Positions 50,301-61,810 of a stretch of 64,000 nt of DNA are shown here, piece after piece. This DNA is from Laetiporus sulphureus 93-53 (lineage: Eukaryota; Basidiomycota; Agaricomycetes; Polyporales; Laetiporaceae), in the NCBI RefSeq assembly GCF_001632365.1, contig NW_024468513.1, forward strand, positions 249,639 through 313,638, in the 5' to 3' direction. The position numbers were made by a program, and so were the translations under genes. The number at the start of each line of letters is the position of its first letter. The stretch's first letter is position 1. The notes under the pieces were generated by a model. That model saw nothing but the letters and a program-made list of their open reading frames with translations. It ran no database searches and was not told the origin of the DNA.

Positions 50301-51033
50301 GATTGGAACTTGTCAGTATTGTCGTGCTTTCGCGACCCTGAGTCGATTCTGACGCCTTCTTCCTCCGCAGCGAGTGCGCTTGACTTCATCTCACTTCACA
50401 CTGGTATTGAGCATTGACGGCGTTTGCAGGTGAACACCACATCATGTACCAGTATGGGTTGATGGGTGCCACCAATCATTACCTGGGCTTTATCCAGACA
50501 GAGACAGTGAGTGGCTAGATGCGGTCGTTGAGCATGGATCACTCACGTACCGCACAGCCGTACTTCCAACCGAATCCCGGTCCGACTGCTCCATTCATTC
50601 CGAGTAGCACGTACGGAGATCCCTCCTCCTGGCCAGCGAACGCCGCATGGGCCCTGTACGTTGATTCAACCTCGTCGAACATTCTGGTATATGGTGGGCG
50701 AATCTTACCACACATTCGGAGGGCGCCTTGCTAATCCTTGCGATCTACGCAGGTGCCGGGCACTACAGCTTCTTCCAGGTTTGCCACTGCTCCGACTTAA
50801 TCTCTTGGCTTTTCTGACAGCTTGCTATACAGGACTACGCTGAGACCTGTGATGACGACTATAATTGTCAGTCACAGATCGTGGAAATCGAAAATGGCGC
50901 GACCGACATCGCCATTTACGGGTTGAACACGGTATACACTACGTACCAGTTGAGCGTCAACAATGAAGGCATCATCAACTACCAGGACAACTTGAACGGT
51001 CTCGCGGAGACCGTAACGGCGTGGACTTTGTAG
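47326..51033 (+). CDS. GH55 exo-beta-1,3-glucanase
   Basis: Secreted laminarinase of glycoside hydrolase family 55, releasing glucose or short products from beta-1,3-glucans of fungal walls or plant callose. A signal peptide (MLPHSALLALCTVLGSAILG) precedes two tandem right-handed beta-helix domains. Domain 1 opens with FRNVKDYGAAGDGVTDDTDA and VVFFPQGTYLISAPLIAYYY; domain 2 opens with ISVRSQGATGDGSTDDTAAI and IYFDAGIYMVSSTITIPAGT. Other family segments are IWAWGWTWQG, TGWIFGKGHPQYIDYSPSQF, EHHIMYQYGLMGATNHYLGF and IQTETPYFQPNPGPTAP. The protein ends GLAETVTAWTL. I could join the frame throughout over more than 15 introns. The junction at WMIGT/EHH is best explained by a 3-base exon (CGA at 50371-50373) between introns of 59 and 56 bases, giving GTSSEHH. 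Confidence 0.9.
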
Positions 51034-52279
51034 ATTGCCAAGGAGCTGATAGGTCATCAGACACCGTGGTGTTGCAGAAGGCGGATCAATAGCATCTTCG
51101 TTACGACCATTCATGACCACCCATGACAGATCCCTGTTTCATTGTTTATACGTCTGAGCCGCCGCATCCACATCAGGCGGCTCGGAGTTTCTGACCTTGT
51201 TTGGATACCCGAGCGCATATAGCTGCCTTCCCATCCCCTTAGTCTGAACCTTCCTTGCGCACACGATGCATAGTAATCCAATCTTGCAGGCCGCGTTTAC
51301 TTGTAAAGCGCTATGTGTCGAATGATGGAGTAGAGCATCTTGTTGCAGTATACCAGAATCACCATATCGATGTAACAGATCGTTTGCCGCTATGCGATGC
51401 GATCGAACGTGCGCCCCCGCAGGCCGTCCACTCCATGGCAGTCCATCTCGACATAAAGTTCGAACAAGTCATACTGTGGACTCCACGACGACCAGGATCA
51501 ACGGACGGGTCGTTTTGCACGTGGATGGATGATGTGAAAGAGCGGTAACGCCTAGGTCGCATGCAAGGCCCCACTGCTGTCGTCGTTGGGAGGGTCTCAC
51601 CATGAGCCGTGTATATCAGGGCAGATTGGCCCGATGTGGCCAGAGTCAGCCCACGGAGCGGGGCGAGTCACTCGCCGAGTGGCAGGTCGAGCACGGGGGG
51701 AGAGGAAGAGGTAGCTCCGGGCGCCAAATGCGATAACCGACGCGGATCCAGTCCGACCCGGCTCGTGGGAATCCTACCCGCCCTTATAGCGCTCCGCTGC
51801 TCTTTTTTCGTCTGCAAGGATCTCTCCTTCTCCTCTCGCCCCTCTGCCTCGCAGCCGCACCATACCACACTGTGCTTTCCGCGATTAATTCATGATATTC
51901 TCCTCGCTGCCTGGGTGCGTCCAAGGGCAGCTGTCTTCGTGGCCCGACGTGCTGACTCGTTCTGTAGCACATACCACATCAACAACATTCTCTTCGGACC
52001 GCTCGCATTCCTCCTTGTTGACACTGACAGGCCTCCTTAGGATCTTTTGCCCTACCGCAGACCTCTCAACACCCTCGAACAATCAGCTCTTCCATATGGG
52101 ATAAATTCACTGTCACACTATCGGATCCAGGTTGCCTGCTCCGGTCAGATACAATCCATCGCTCTTGTCGTCGCGCTACCTCTCGCTTCGTACGAAGCAA
52201 CCCACCTGCAGCCTTCACATATCATCTCATAAAACCGCCTCCTCTCACGCCCGACCTCGTCGTCATCACTACATAAGCA
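51034..52279. other. Intergenic region
   Basis: No gene is recognised. Open frames at 51255-51548 and 51609-52040 carry no domain, signal or splice continuity. The final few hundred bases, pyrimidine-rich on the plus strand, are the presumed promoter of the gene at 52280. Confidence 0.4.
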
Positions 52280-54008
52280 ATGTACAGCGCACTTAAGACG
52301 CCGTCTTTTCTTCGTCCTGCCACTCGTCCTTCCTCCCCCGTCCTCACACCCGTTGACTCAACTATGAGTCCCGACCGGGCTCCGCGTCCTCTCTCAAGAC
52401 TCTCTCTAGCCACTTTCAGACGCCCCTCTCCTTCACCGGTGCCCGGACGTGCCCCCGCCACTACCGTACAGGACGGTTCGTACATGGACGTGCTGAGTCT
52501 GAGGCTTAGTGAGGCTGTATCGAAGGCACTTGCTCAGTCTAGCGGCCCAAGCGTACCGCATGAGCTGCTGAATGGGAGACGACCGATCCCTGCAGGACGT
52601 GGACGCGCTCTAGGTGCCCTCATTGCCCAGTGAGTATTGTTGCCGGTAGTACGTCTCATTCACTTCTGATACCGCTGTCAGGGAAGTAAAAGCCGTGCGT
52701 GAGAACCCGCATCTGTACCGAGCATTCCTTCGGATCCTTCAACGACCTCTCTCGGTGCTCCTGTCGAACTTATCCAGCGATCTGCTGCCTTTGCTATCAT
52801 CGTCAGTATTCCATGATCCAATCCCGCCGACGCCGCACAACCCTTCGCCCAATGCGACACAGCTGCATGCTTTAGGACTTGCTACGCTGGCGGGCGAGCT
52901 GCTCGAAACGTTTGACGGATTGGGCTTGGGCCTGGAGACGGATATGAGAGGCGACGGGCTGAAGAATATCCGTGAAGGACTCGTGTCTGTAGTCAAGAGG
53001 GTTATTGACCCGTTGATGAACGGCATCAAGAACGAAATGGTGCCGCTCTTGGAGGCACTGGAGACCCCGTCTAATGCGCCGAGCGTTTTGAAAGGCACCA
53101 GGTCTCCACTACCTCACCCGTCCATCATGGCCTTGCAGGGTCTGATGCCAGTGTATGCTCGAGGTCTATCTCGCTACGTTACCTCGGCAACCGCAGACAA
53201 CAGCCTTGCGTCTCTTCTCATCTTGTTGGTTTGGCGGGGTCTCGTCGCTCTGTCCAACCGCCCTATTCCTCTTCCCACCCCACCCTCGTCTCCCGTGCTC
53301 CCTCCGTCTGCATATGCAAAGGGGAAGGAGAGCAAGCGTCAAGGCCCTGTATCTACCCAAATTACTACGCTTACTACGCCTTCCGCGAGTAGGTTCACTC
53401 TCAAGCTGCCTCCCTCCCGTCCGGTTTCTCCGGGTACAACCGTCGCCAAAGGCAGCGCAGCCGCTGCTGATGCTCGTGCGCTGTGCAACCTGCTTTACAT
53501 GCTCCCGCGTCCGTCTGCAGACAAGGAGACGACCCGTATCGCCCGCGAGGCCGTGGACGAGGCCTTCGATGCCCTGAGCGCTCTCACAGCGTTGCTCGAG
53601 TCAGTCCAATCGCACGCTGCAGTTCTGCGTGGGCGACCTGGTAGCTCCAGTGTGAGCAGCCTCGCGGAATTTGAAGCGGACCTGGAGGTGGTCACTGCCG
53701 ACCTTCCGATGCTCATTGCGTTGCCTGTTCTCTTACGCACGCTATTGCCGACAACTGGCGATGGGGTTCCCATTCGGGAGCGTACCGTCGCTTCTATGCT
53801 CGGCCTGTCGGAGACGGAGTACCGCAAGGGTTGCTTGAGTGGCTTCGGCCGCGCTGAGGAGTGCGAGGTGGCGGTTGGTCAGCGCGTGCTCGACGTGCTC
53901 CAGGCTGAGGCGCTCTCCAACGCAGTAGAAGCGGGTACATCGGAGAGAATGGCAGTGCTCGTCAAGTGGCTTAAGAGCCAAATCGCCGCCGCGATGGACC
54001 AGCATTGA
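52280..54008 (+). CDS. Hypothetical mostly helical protein
   Basis: I do not recognise this protein. It has two exons (52280-52629 and 52681-54008) joined at IAQ/EVKAVRENPHLYRAFLRI. About 95 N-terminal residues are Ser/Pro/Arg-rich and disordered (MYSALKTPSFLRPATRPSSP). The rest is largely alpha-helical: SVLLSNLSSDLLPLLSSSVF, LGLATLAGELLETFDGLGLG, IREGLVSVVKRVIDPLMNGI, TARDALCNLL-type segments around LCNLLYMLPRPS, and VGQRVLDVLQAEALSNAVEA. There is a Ser/Pro linker near residues 300-380. No signal peptide or charged catalytic motif is seen. Good coding character, one clean intron and a 1.3 kb second exon free of stops make it a real gene. Confidence 0.75.
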
Positions 54009-54566
54009 CTATCTGCTGGTCTTGATGACCACCATCGTGCATGTCCATATCGGACTCCGGTATACATGTCCGGCATCGCAGTTCCCTTTAACTTGGTAAT
54101 GATATGTAGGATTGATTCCTTGGCTCCTTCGCGATTCGTTATTCCGTATTGTTATGAAAGTAAATTCAATTGGGACGTACTCAAGCTCGTTCGGACGGAC
54201 ATGCCGGACTGGTGGACTGGATTGGGACTCGTGTTTCCCTGTATCTGTGTCTCCTCCCATTGCGTCTTCAACGATACATTACCTATACGCATACACATTG
54301 CGCATAACTCATTCCCGTCCCATTTCTTGCGCATTACGCTCACTTCCTTTGGGTATCATCATAATAGATGTAGACACATGTATTGTAGCAGACATCCTTG
54401 TCAATCGTCTAAAATACTGTCTCATCTTACGTTGCTCGGGTGGTTGATAGCCTGCAAACTGGCGAAGCATATCAATTCGAGCACTGCGTAGTCTATGTGC
54501 TGATTATTATACAAAAATTTGAAAACCTGCACTCACTCATCGCGCGACGCTGCATACCAACACCAA
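54009..54566. other. Convergent 3' intergenic region
   Basis: Lies between the 3' ends of the hypothetical gene (plus) and the ataxin-3 gene (minus). AT-rich with no gene recognised. Confidence 0.45.
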
Positions 54567-56412
54567 TCAACCCCCAAACCGCGCCAGCCGCCGCCTTCTA
54601 ATCTCTTCCATGCTTAGTTGCTCTTGTGGCGGTTCGATTTCCGCCTCCGACTCTGTCTCGAAGCCCTCTGACTCAGACTTGGTTGAAGGTTCCCGCTGCA
54701 GTGGCGGCGGCGGCGCAGCTGGTGCCGACGTGCTCGCACTCGGCAATGACTGGGGCGGCCGTGGGGGCGGTGTCTCCGGCATCGTGAAGCCTTCGGGGAC
54801 GCTCTCGAGGGAAGCCTTTAGCGCCGCCTGCAGCTCCGCGTCTTCGTCGTCGTATACCCGAGGCTCGTCATACACCGACGCAGAGGCAGATTGTGACGGT
54901 GCCTGCTGCTCGTCCTCGGCCACCTCCTTGCGCTCCCGGGCCATCGCCTCGCTCTCCGCTATCGCACGGCGGAGCATCTCCTCCTCTTCCTCCTGCTCTG
55001 CGGTGTGGCGTGCCTGAAAGCGTGCCATCTGCGCCGGGTACCCCTCCTGTAACGCCGCCTCCTGCTCGCGCTGCATTGCCTGCAGGAAGGCACGGTTGCG
55101 CGCCATGCTCGCCGCGACCGGGTCGGTATTCACGGCCTCCAACTGCTCGGGCTCGGACTCTGCCTCTATCTCGTCATCGTCGTCACCCTGGATGGGTATG
55201 AGCGGCGGCGGCGCTAACTGTGGTGTTTGTTCATTCTGGTCGAAGCGGTGCGTGGAGGTGAAAATGCCCCGCGAAGGGATACCGGGGAGGGATGACAGCG
55301 GCGCCGGGACGGAGGTGTGAGTATGAGGGTACTCGTATTCAGTGTTCATGCCCATGAGCGAGGCTTGCAGAGCGGCCTGGAGCTCCATGTCTTCGTCCTC
55401 GAAACCTTCCAGACTTTGCGCGCTCGGAGCAGCTTGCGAGGATGATCCTGCTGTCCTAGATGGGCGAACGCTCGGCTGGTCTGGGATTACCGCGGCAAGG
55501 TGGTCCGCGGAAGTGCGGGGCAGAGCGAGCAGGGCATCCGGGTCTACTTGCACCACCGCGAACACCGAGTACCCTGCACGTCGCACGATGTTCAGCGTGC
55601 GTTGATGGAAGTTTAATGGGAGATAATGCGCACCGTCTGTCTCTGCTTGTTGCAGTACCATGTCCAGATAAAGCTTTGAAATCCATTCCGGCTGCTGTAG
55701 GAACGAGTTTAAGTTGAACCAGTGCCCAACGTGGTCAGGATCAGGGGGATCGATGCCGAAGCGCCGCAGGGTGTACCAGTGCTGTTGAAGATTGAGGATG
55801 AATGCAAGCTGCATACTACATATAGTTATCGTTTTCTCGCTCACGAGGGAGCAAGGCCGAGGACATACTGTGGATATTGCTGGAACGGCCGCATGCGTTC
55901 ACTGCGCCAGTGGACCAGACTATTACCATATGAACGTCACAATTGTGAGCTCTCCCTTAGAAGCGACACTGCCACACGTACGTGAGACCCCAGACCTGCA
56001 GCGCGTTGTCCAGTACTTGTACCGAGAAAAAGCCTGAAGCCATGATCAGTTTTACAGGAGCGACATGAATGCGGGATGACTTACCTGTGTCGTCCATGTT
56101 GGTGCTAGCCTGCCCAGTATTGTCTTCGTCAAACGCCGCCTCCTGCTCGTCTAGAGATAGAGCGATGGTAGACAGATCCGGTGCGGTGAACTGTACCAAA
56201 TAAGCGTGAGTGGATGCGACACGCTCATGAATACGGCATACTGACATAGTTGCCCTCTGTATGATGTCAAGATATTTCAGCAAGGCATAACGGAATAGAA
56301 TCGATTGCTTCTCACGTAGCAGCGAGTTTAAGGCATGCTGAGCACAAAGCATCGATCCCGGCTCCTGCTGCTCATGGTAGATAAGAGGAATCAGGTCTTC
56401 AATCGTCGCCAT
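54567..56412 (-). CDS. Ataxin-3-type Josephin deubiquitinase
   Basis: Cysteine protease that trims ubiquitin chains. The Josephin domain starts MATIEDLIPLIYHEQQEPGS and MLCAQHALNSLLRE, with catalytic Gln and Cys (C in MLCAQHALN). It continues FTAPDLSTIALSLDEQEAAF, FSVQVLDNALQVWGLT, MRPFQQYPQ, MQLAFILNLQQHWYTLRRFG, then GHWFNLNSFLQQPEWISKLY, where His and Asn of HWFN complete the catalytic set, and IVRRAGYSVFAVVQVDPDAL. The C-terminal half has three ubiquitin-interacting motifs: DMELQAALQASLMG, EEMLRRAIAESEAMA and DAELQAALKASLES, as in animal ataxin-3. It ends EEIRRRRLARFGG. No glutamine tract is present. About six introns lie within the Josephin part, none in the UIM exon. It starts 278 bases from the divergent ATG27 gene. 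Confidence 0.92.
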
Positions 56413-56690
56413 CGCCAGAAAGATCCTTGAGCACTCAGCAGTCTTGGAACGCGAGAGTGATGGTGGGTCCAAAGAAATGAGGCTGCGAGCTTGTGGCGGC
56501 GAGTGGCGTCTGCCAACTTACGCGTCGCGGACGCGTAACCGACCTCTTTACGGGGTCTTGCTCCAACCGCCACTGGGGTCCCCGCACCGCGTACCGAGCA
56601 CACGGGTAGCCTTGCACCGACACACCGAAACACTTGCAACGCAACCACCACTGTCATTGACCGCCTCTGCTTTACTTCATTTCAGACAGA
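56413..56690. promoter_or_regulatory. Shared divergent promoter of ataxin-3 and ATG27 genes
   Basis: The start codons of the minus-strand Josephin gene (56412) and plus-strand ATG27 gene (56691) are only 278 bases apart, so both promoters must share this segment. No TATA box is obvious. Open frames in it are short. Confidence 0.6.
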
Positions 56691-57836
56691 ATGGTGATTG
56701 CACGAAAGCGAGCCCTTTGCTCGCATGCAATGGCCCTGCTCTTGTTTTCCTCCGTCGTACATGCCCAAGATGATAGCGGATTCGACTGCCACATCTCTCT
56801 CGACAACGTCAGTTACGACCTGACACCACTTGCGGGCGAACAGAGCATTACACGCGAGCGGAGTACACCGCCCACCACAATGGTTGATACTGTCAGGTTT
56901 AACCTGTGTGCAAACCTGCAGCAGTTGGGAGAAGTGGATGAGAAGGACCAGGTAGGTGTGCTGCGTCTGCATTCTGTTTGCTCCGTGGAGGTGCTTGCTC
57001 GCTCATAGCCGTCTGCGTGGTGTCTCACGATCAGTGTCCCGCAGGAACGCGGGCGTGCCTGACAAAGACGAACCGCAAAGGCGATGAGGGCGACCGGATA
57101 GTGGCTGTCATCCCGCTCGCGACATCCTCCGGCGTAGAGTACTCTACACTATCATGTGCGCTCATGTTCTCATCACCACACATCTCCATTGTCTAAAATA
57201 TCGTCACTTACTGTGAGCTCAGCACCGAAAGGCCTCTCGCTCACCTTCCAAGGCCCATCATATCCCACCTCCAGAACTTCCGACCCATTACCTCAATCGT
57301 TCCATCTGAGACTGCTTTGTGCAACGGATGACTCGGAACCTTCTTTCCTCTCCTATGACGGCTCACAAATGTCCGCAGAATGGAGCACACCAGCAGCTTG
57401 CGGATCGTCCGATGATGGATCCTCAGACAAGCCAAACGAAGATGCGGGTGAGGGGGATGATAAATCGAAGACGTCTATAGGTTCGGGCGTTGGGTATTTC
57501 TTCCTACTGTGCGTGTATCTACAACGATGTGGCATGCTGCGCGCACATTTTCTGACGTTTCCCACAGGTTGTTCCTGGCGCTATTAGCGTACTTCGGACT
57601 GGGCGCATACTACAATTACACGACGTACGGCGCATCAGGAATGGACCTCATTCCGTGCGTGTATACACTTCGTTACCTTTCTCTCCGGAGATTCACCCGC
57701 TGTGATCCTTTGGTTCATCAGACACCGAGACTTCTGGCGAGAGGTCCCGTATATGCTCCGCGACGTTGTCTCACATCTATGCTCTGCCGTGCGGCCACGA
57801 CAAAGTGCGAGTCGGGGAGGGTATATTGCAGTATGA
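56691..57836 (+). CDS. ATG27: Autophagy-related membrane protein Atg27
   Basis: Type I membrane protein that helps Atg9 vesicle traffic in autophagy. It has a signal peptide (CSHAMALLLFSSVVHAQ), then a luminal beta-rich domain of mannose-6-phosphate-receptor type with paired cysteines: FDCHISLDNVSYDLTPLAGE, VRFNLCANLQQLGEVDEKDQ, CPAGTRACLTKTNRKGDEGD, FHLRLLCATDDSEPSFLSYD and STPAACGS. An acidic linker leads to the transmembrane helix (FLALLAYFGLGAYYNYTTYG). The tail reads ASGMDLIP, then after an intron HRDFWREVPYMLRDVVSHLC, ending RGGYIAV. FGLGAYYNYTTYGASGMDLI plus HRDFWREVPYM is the hallmark of the Atg27 cytosolic end. Five introns are needed; the one near 57110-57215 is not precisely placed. 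Confidence 0.88.
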
Positions 57837-59375
57837 TTTGGCGGTCTCATCACGAAACTGATGGAGCTGCCTTCGGGCAAGGATTGTTCTTATTCTATAT
57901 GCTGTCGCAATGATATGGTAATGTGTATTGCACCTCTTCATCGGACGTTCTGGCTTCTTCTCCATGCCTTCATCGCATGCGTTGTGTCTCTCAAACTAAT
58001 GTTGTGGATCATTCTGTTGCACCTCGCAGCCTGGTACCAGGTGGCCCTGTGAATCCTTTTGAATGTGGACGATATGGTTGGCCCACTCCTGCAAACATTT
58101 CGCATAGATCACAAGTAACAGTCCTGGGCCGAGATACTTCAAGAGAGGCGCGCAGAATATACTAATTAATTAGGTCTGAAAAGACCTTTAGGCTGATGTC
58201 GGCACGACACAGCTCGCTACGACTCGTAGGAGGGCCACAGCATGGGCGTCAAAAAACCTAATTTCGCAATGTGTCGAATCGTTGAAGCTGTCACGCGTCG
58301 TAAGGGCGCCGAATTCATTAAAATTGTACAGTATGGCCGGCAGAACAAGCCGTTCACCTTATTCTGTCAACTAAGCACTCGATGTCATGTAAAGTTTGGG
58401 ATCCATACACACGAGTAGAGGAAGGTGAGTGCCAATATGATGGAGAAAGAGTTCTGAACTTGCAACACACCGCATCACCCAGTGTGGGCCTGTGCAGGGG
58501 CCCTGAATCTGTGATGAGATTTTGACGGACGTCAAACCTTCGAGCGCACCCTCAACATGTTTCATGCTTCGAATGGCCCTATCTCACGTTGGTAACACCC
58601 ATCATCATCGAGCGCTTGCCACCGATCCTGTCATCCTCGTCTCCCTCCTTATCACTAGACATTCAATCCGGCATCCAGAAAATTGAAGACGAGAGCAGAA
58701 GCTGGTTCCCGGCGCTCGCGGGTGGATCACAGACGTCTGGTGAGGTTCTTAGCTAACACGAGGATTCCAACGATATAATTGCTCTGCAGTGTCCCAGCGT
58801 CTCGCCTGCCAGAGCTAATTACAGAGACGAAAAAGGACATTGCAAAGACGACCATCACGTCGGTTGTGATAGGCCACGCAGGAGATTGTATGAATCCACA
58901 ATTTCCATGCTGAGCTTCCACGAAAGGGATCAAGGACACGTCCGGAACAGGATGAAAGAACAAAAAGCACGCCAAGATCTCATTGACACAGTAAGTATGG
59001 GTGCCTTTGGATTTACGACATTGAGCAAGTATATTCAGGCGCATGAAAACGGCAGCGGTCTGGCCGCTCACCTCCATCACAGTGCGCGAGGCGCTCTGGA
59101 TAGCACTGGGATCCCAGTGGGTTGTGACCTCCAGTTGACAGAACCAGAAGTATCATGCCTGATACGGCTGTTCTGTTCGACAGATGGTTTCTTCTGCAAT
59201 ATCCAACACCTGTGCTATCTGCAAGTCTCTATCTGAACCTAACCCTCTGCGTCCATGTCCGATCAATCAGACATACATAATGCGATGAGTCGCGCGCCGA
59301 TGGGCATCCTTAAAGTCCCTCCGAGAATTGTTTCGTTCTGCATTGGTCGTTGTCACTGACGTTGATACCCCTACA
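57837..59375. other. Gene-poor region with a dispersed repeat
   Basis: No intact gene is recognised. It starts with the ATG27 3' flank and includes repeat copy A (57912-58012). A minus-strand frame at 58727-59080 has two hydrophobic stretches (PITTDVMVVFAMSFFVSVIS and NYIVGILVLA) and might be a relic of a multi-pass membrane gene, which I cannot confirm. Confidence 0.4.
57912..58012 (+). repeat. Dispersed repeat copy A
   Basis: Resembles 61376-61462: both share GGTAATGT, CTTCATC, CCATGCCTTC-like, TCGCATG, GTGTCTC and CAAACTAAT followed by TTGTGG and CTGCACCT-like bases. Copy A has about 25 extra bases near 57950. Both copies sit downstream of membrane-protein or RNase H1-N related sequence. 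Confidence 0.5.
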
Positions 59376-61072
59376 ATGTCGAACGCGTCAGCTGCAAGCA
59401 TATTGGCTCAGGAAGAAGCGACTATCTTACATGAAGGGTGAGGACGATGATACCTTCCGAGGCGTTCAACCGACCAGTTTGTGATCACTGTCACAGATAC
59501 ATCAGTGGCTGCTGCTATCTCGCAGCTACTGGTACGTCCCGGGGTGGACCATTCTAAGCAATTGAACTCGACTCACAGACTGGACATATTCAGCCCTCAT
59601 CTTCTTTGAGTACATCGTCACCTTTTCCGAAGAGGTTTACGTCATCTGGCAGGCCAGGTTGACCACTGTCACGGCCATCTTTGCCCTCAACCATTATTTG
59701 CTCGTGGTACAAGGCATTAATTTCGCACTGGATGCCATCTGGTGGCATACTCCACTGGTAAGTCGTATCATGTCGTGCTGCGAGTGAAGCAAACACTTAC
59801 GATCCACACGCACAGAGGTGAGCGGCGACGACCGCACCGTATGTTCAGCGCAATTAATAGATTGTCGCAGCTGTGAGGCTGTGGGCTTATTGTTAAGCGG
59901 GACGACTATTGTTCTTGAGGCTGTGACAGCAACTCAGAGATATTCGACCTCAAATTCATGAAGAGACTGATTGATAAATTGTTAGGCTTTTCCGCGTTCC
60001 GTACGTATGCTGTTAGTGGACACCAGATCATCCCTGCGTTGCTAGTGTTGCTATTGGGGCTAGCGCCAGTCGGCGCCAACCTCGTGAGTATACATGTTCT
60101 CCGCCATCATATGTATGTTGAGCACCTCTGGGCAGTTTGCAGATATAAGAAATCCATACGCGTTCATCACTTACATAGGCAGCTATCCAGTTTGTAGCTA
60201 TAATGAACGCGAGTCCACGGCGTTACTGAAGAAGTAAGTGTCACGTCCACCTCCGACGTTGGCAATACCAGGACTTATCCTCCTTTGCATAGACGTGCGT
60301 TTAAAGAAGATCAATTACTTGTTGCTCTGACACGCAAGATTCCTGCAGTCGTCTTCGTCGCGCGCATCTGCCCGGCTGCATCCGATCTGATCGTGGTCCT
60401 TCTCACTTGGTTCAAAACATTCCGACTCGCTATAGAAGTGCGGAAGTTACAACTAAGAGGATCGATCTCGACGGTGCTGATGAGAGACGGTGAGTATGTG
60501 TGGCTCTCTTGGGTAATACATGCAAAGCCTTATGAGCAACCAATTCAAGGCACGCTCTACTTCATGTACGTCGGGCTCTGTCACAGTGCATTGTCACGAC
60601 TCTGTTCTTCTACCGTTCATCAGGGCCCTTTTGCTTCTCAACATCCTCGAGATCGTGATTACACTCCGCTACGAGAATTCACAGGCAAGTTTATCCACAC
60701 AACTCCATGGCCACTTTAAGGTAACGTGCAAGCAGGATTATGCAAACTACGTCTCACTTTTCCTGCCACCGTAAGCGACCGATCATTCTCAGTTCAGCTC
60801 AACCCATGCTTACCGAATCAATCAGGATTTCATCAATCCTGATATCACGCTTCATCCTCAACCTACGCCAGGCATCCCTCGACAGCGCGGGCGTGGATAC
60901 GATTTCTCACAGCACCCTGAACATTCCGGACTTTCCCTCCCGCCTGGATGGCAACATTGGCGCCGAGCTCCAGCACGCGTCTCTTGTTCCTGAGAATGTC
61001 GAGGATAGCACGGAAGACGAGCAGGGTATCACTGAGGGTGGTGAGACGTACGAGTTGGCGCAGGAGCAGTAG
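59376..61072 (+). CDS. DUF6533-type multi-pass membrane protein
   Basis: A basidiomycete-expanded family of seven-helix-like integral membrane proteins of unknown role. The start is MSNASAASILAQEEATILHE, then after two introns DWTYSALIFFEYIVTFSEEV, YVIWQARLTTVTAIFALNHY and LLVVQGINFALDAIWW. The motif W-x-x-x-x-x-x-x-E-Y-x-x-T-F-x-x-E-V-x-x-I-W is the DUF6533 signature. Further hydrophobic parts are RTYAVSGHQIIPALLVLLLG, ICPAASDLIVVLLTWFKTFR, ISTVLMRDG and RALLLLNILEIVITLRYENS. The C-terminal helix ISSILISRFILNLRQASLDS leads into an acidic tail ending GGETYELAQEQ. Exon borders in the middle (about 59800-60300) are tentative. Confidence 0.75.
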
Positions 61073-61225
61073 TCATCATACAAGCTATGCGATCATTTTC
61101 AATAGTGCCGACTCTGACTGTTACCCGTACTTGCACCTTGACACAGTGATTTCCCGATCGCGATGATGCGATCCACGACGCGACATGGGACTCTCACACT
61201 GAGTGATGCATGATGGATAATGGTA

Positions 61226-61375
61226 GGGGTCAAAAAAGACACTTATGTAACAACCTACAGACTCCCCGAAATCCCCCCGCATCTTTCCTATACGCGAACA
61301 GAACCCCAGGAACGCGTCGCAGATGATCTTCCAGGCAACGCTTCTCGCGAGAAACCCGTGCGCAACGTAACGCTG
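61226..61375 (+). pseudogene. Decayed fragment of an RNase H1-N family gene
   Basis: Similar to 63441-63590 of the gene at 63230. Shared blocks are CCTACAGACTCCCC beside CCACAGACTCTCC, the GCGAACAG/TGAACAG stretch, TGATCTTCCAGGCAACGC beside CGGTCTTCCAGACAACAC, and CGCGAGAAACCCGTGCGCAA beside CGCGAGAAATCCGTGTGCAA. In the matching frame it has an internal stop and frame slips. Only the Ser/Pro-rich linker region remains; the domain itself is missing. Confidence 0.6.
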
Positions 61376-61462
61376 TGTGGTAATGTATGGTGCATATCTT
61401 CATCATGCCTTCGTCGCATGACCTGTGTCTCAAACTAATATTGTGGGCTATCCTGCTGCACC
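61376..61462 (+). repeat. Dispersed repeat copy B
   Basis: Counterpart of 57912-58012, with GGTAATGTATGGTGCATA, CTTCATCATGCCTTCGTCGC and GTGTCTCAAACTAATATTGT. It abuts the decayed RNase H1-N fragment. Confidence 0.5.
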
Positions 61463-61810
61463 TTCAGCGTGATATCATCAGGCGTTCTTTCGAATATCCT
61501 TGATGGAATGGTCATATGTCTCTATCCATCTAAGAACAAGGTTTAATAGCACCGCAGCGCGGAAAACACGCGGTATCGGATTTCGCAAAGCACTCAACAA
61601 ACTTGGATGAACTGACACATCGTTCTGCTCCCGCGTGATGGATTATTCAAGCGATAGTACATTCCGCAATCAGATAATTCGTTCGCCGCTTACATGGTCG
61701 TAGACATTTAAACTGACGATTGGACTTCGGCAGGCGACTCTTCTTCCCATCGTTCTCTCCATTGCCTTGGGCACAGGCGTTTCGTATCCCACCTTGGTCT
61801 TCAATATTCA

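Larger units (their letters stand above)
61073..61810. other. Intergenic region with paralogue debris and repeat copy B
   Basis: Holds a decayed fragment related to the gene at 63230 (61226-61375), directly followed by repeat copy B (61376-61462), then the leader of the tandem-domain gene that starts at 61811. No intact gene is recognised. Confidence 0.55.

Noticed and set aside
54610..55320. Plus-strand frames rich in Ser and Gly
   Set aside because: Antisense to the ataxin-3 UIM exon; composition reflects Glu/Ala-rich coding on the other strand.
58727..59080. Possible second membrane protein gene (minus strand)
   Set aside because: Two hydrophobic stretches only; no DUF6533 motif and no exon chain could be built, so it is mentioned only as a possible relic.
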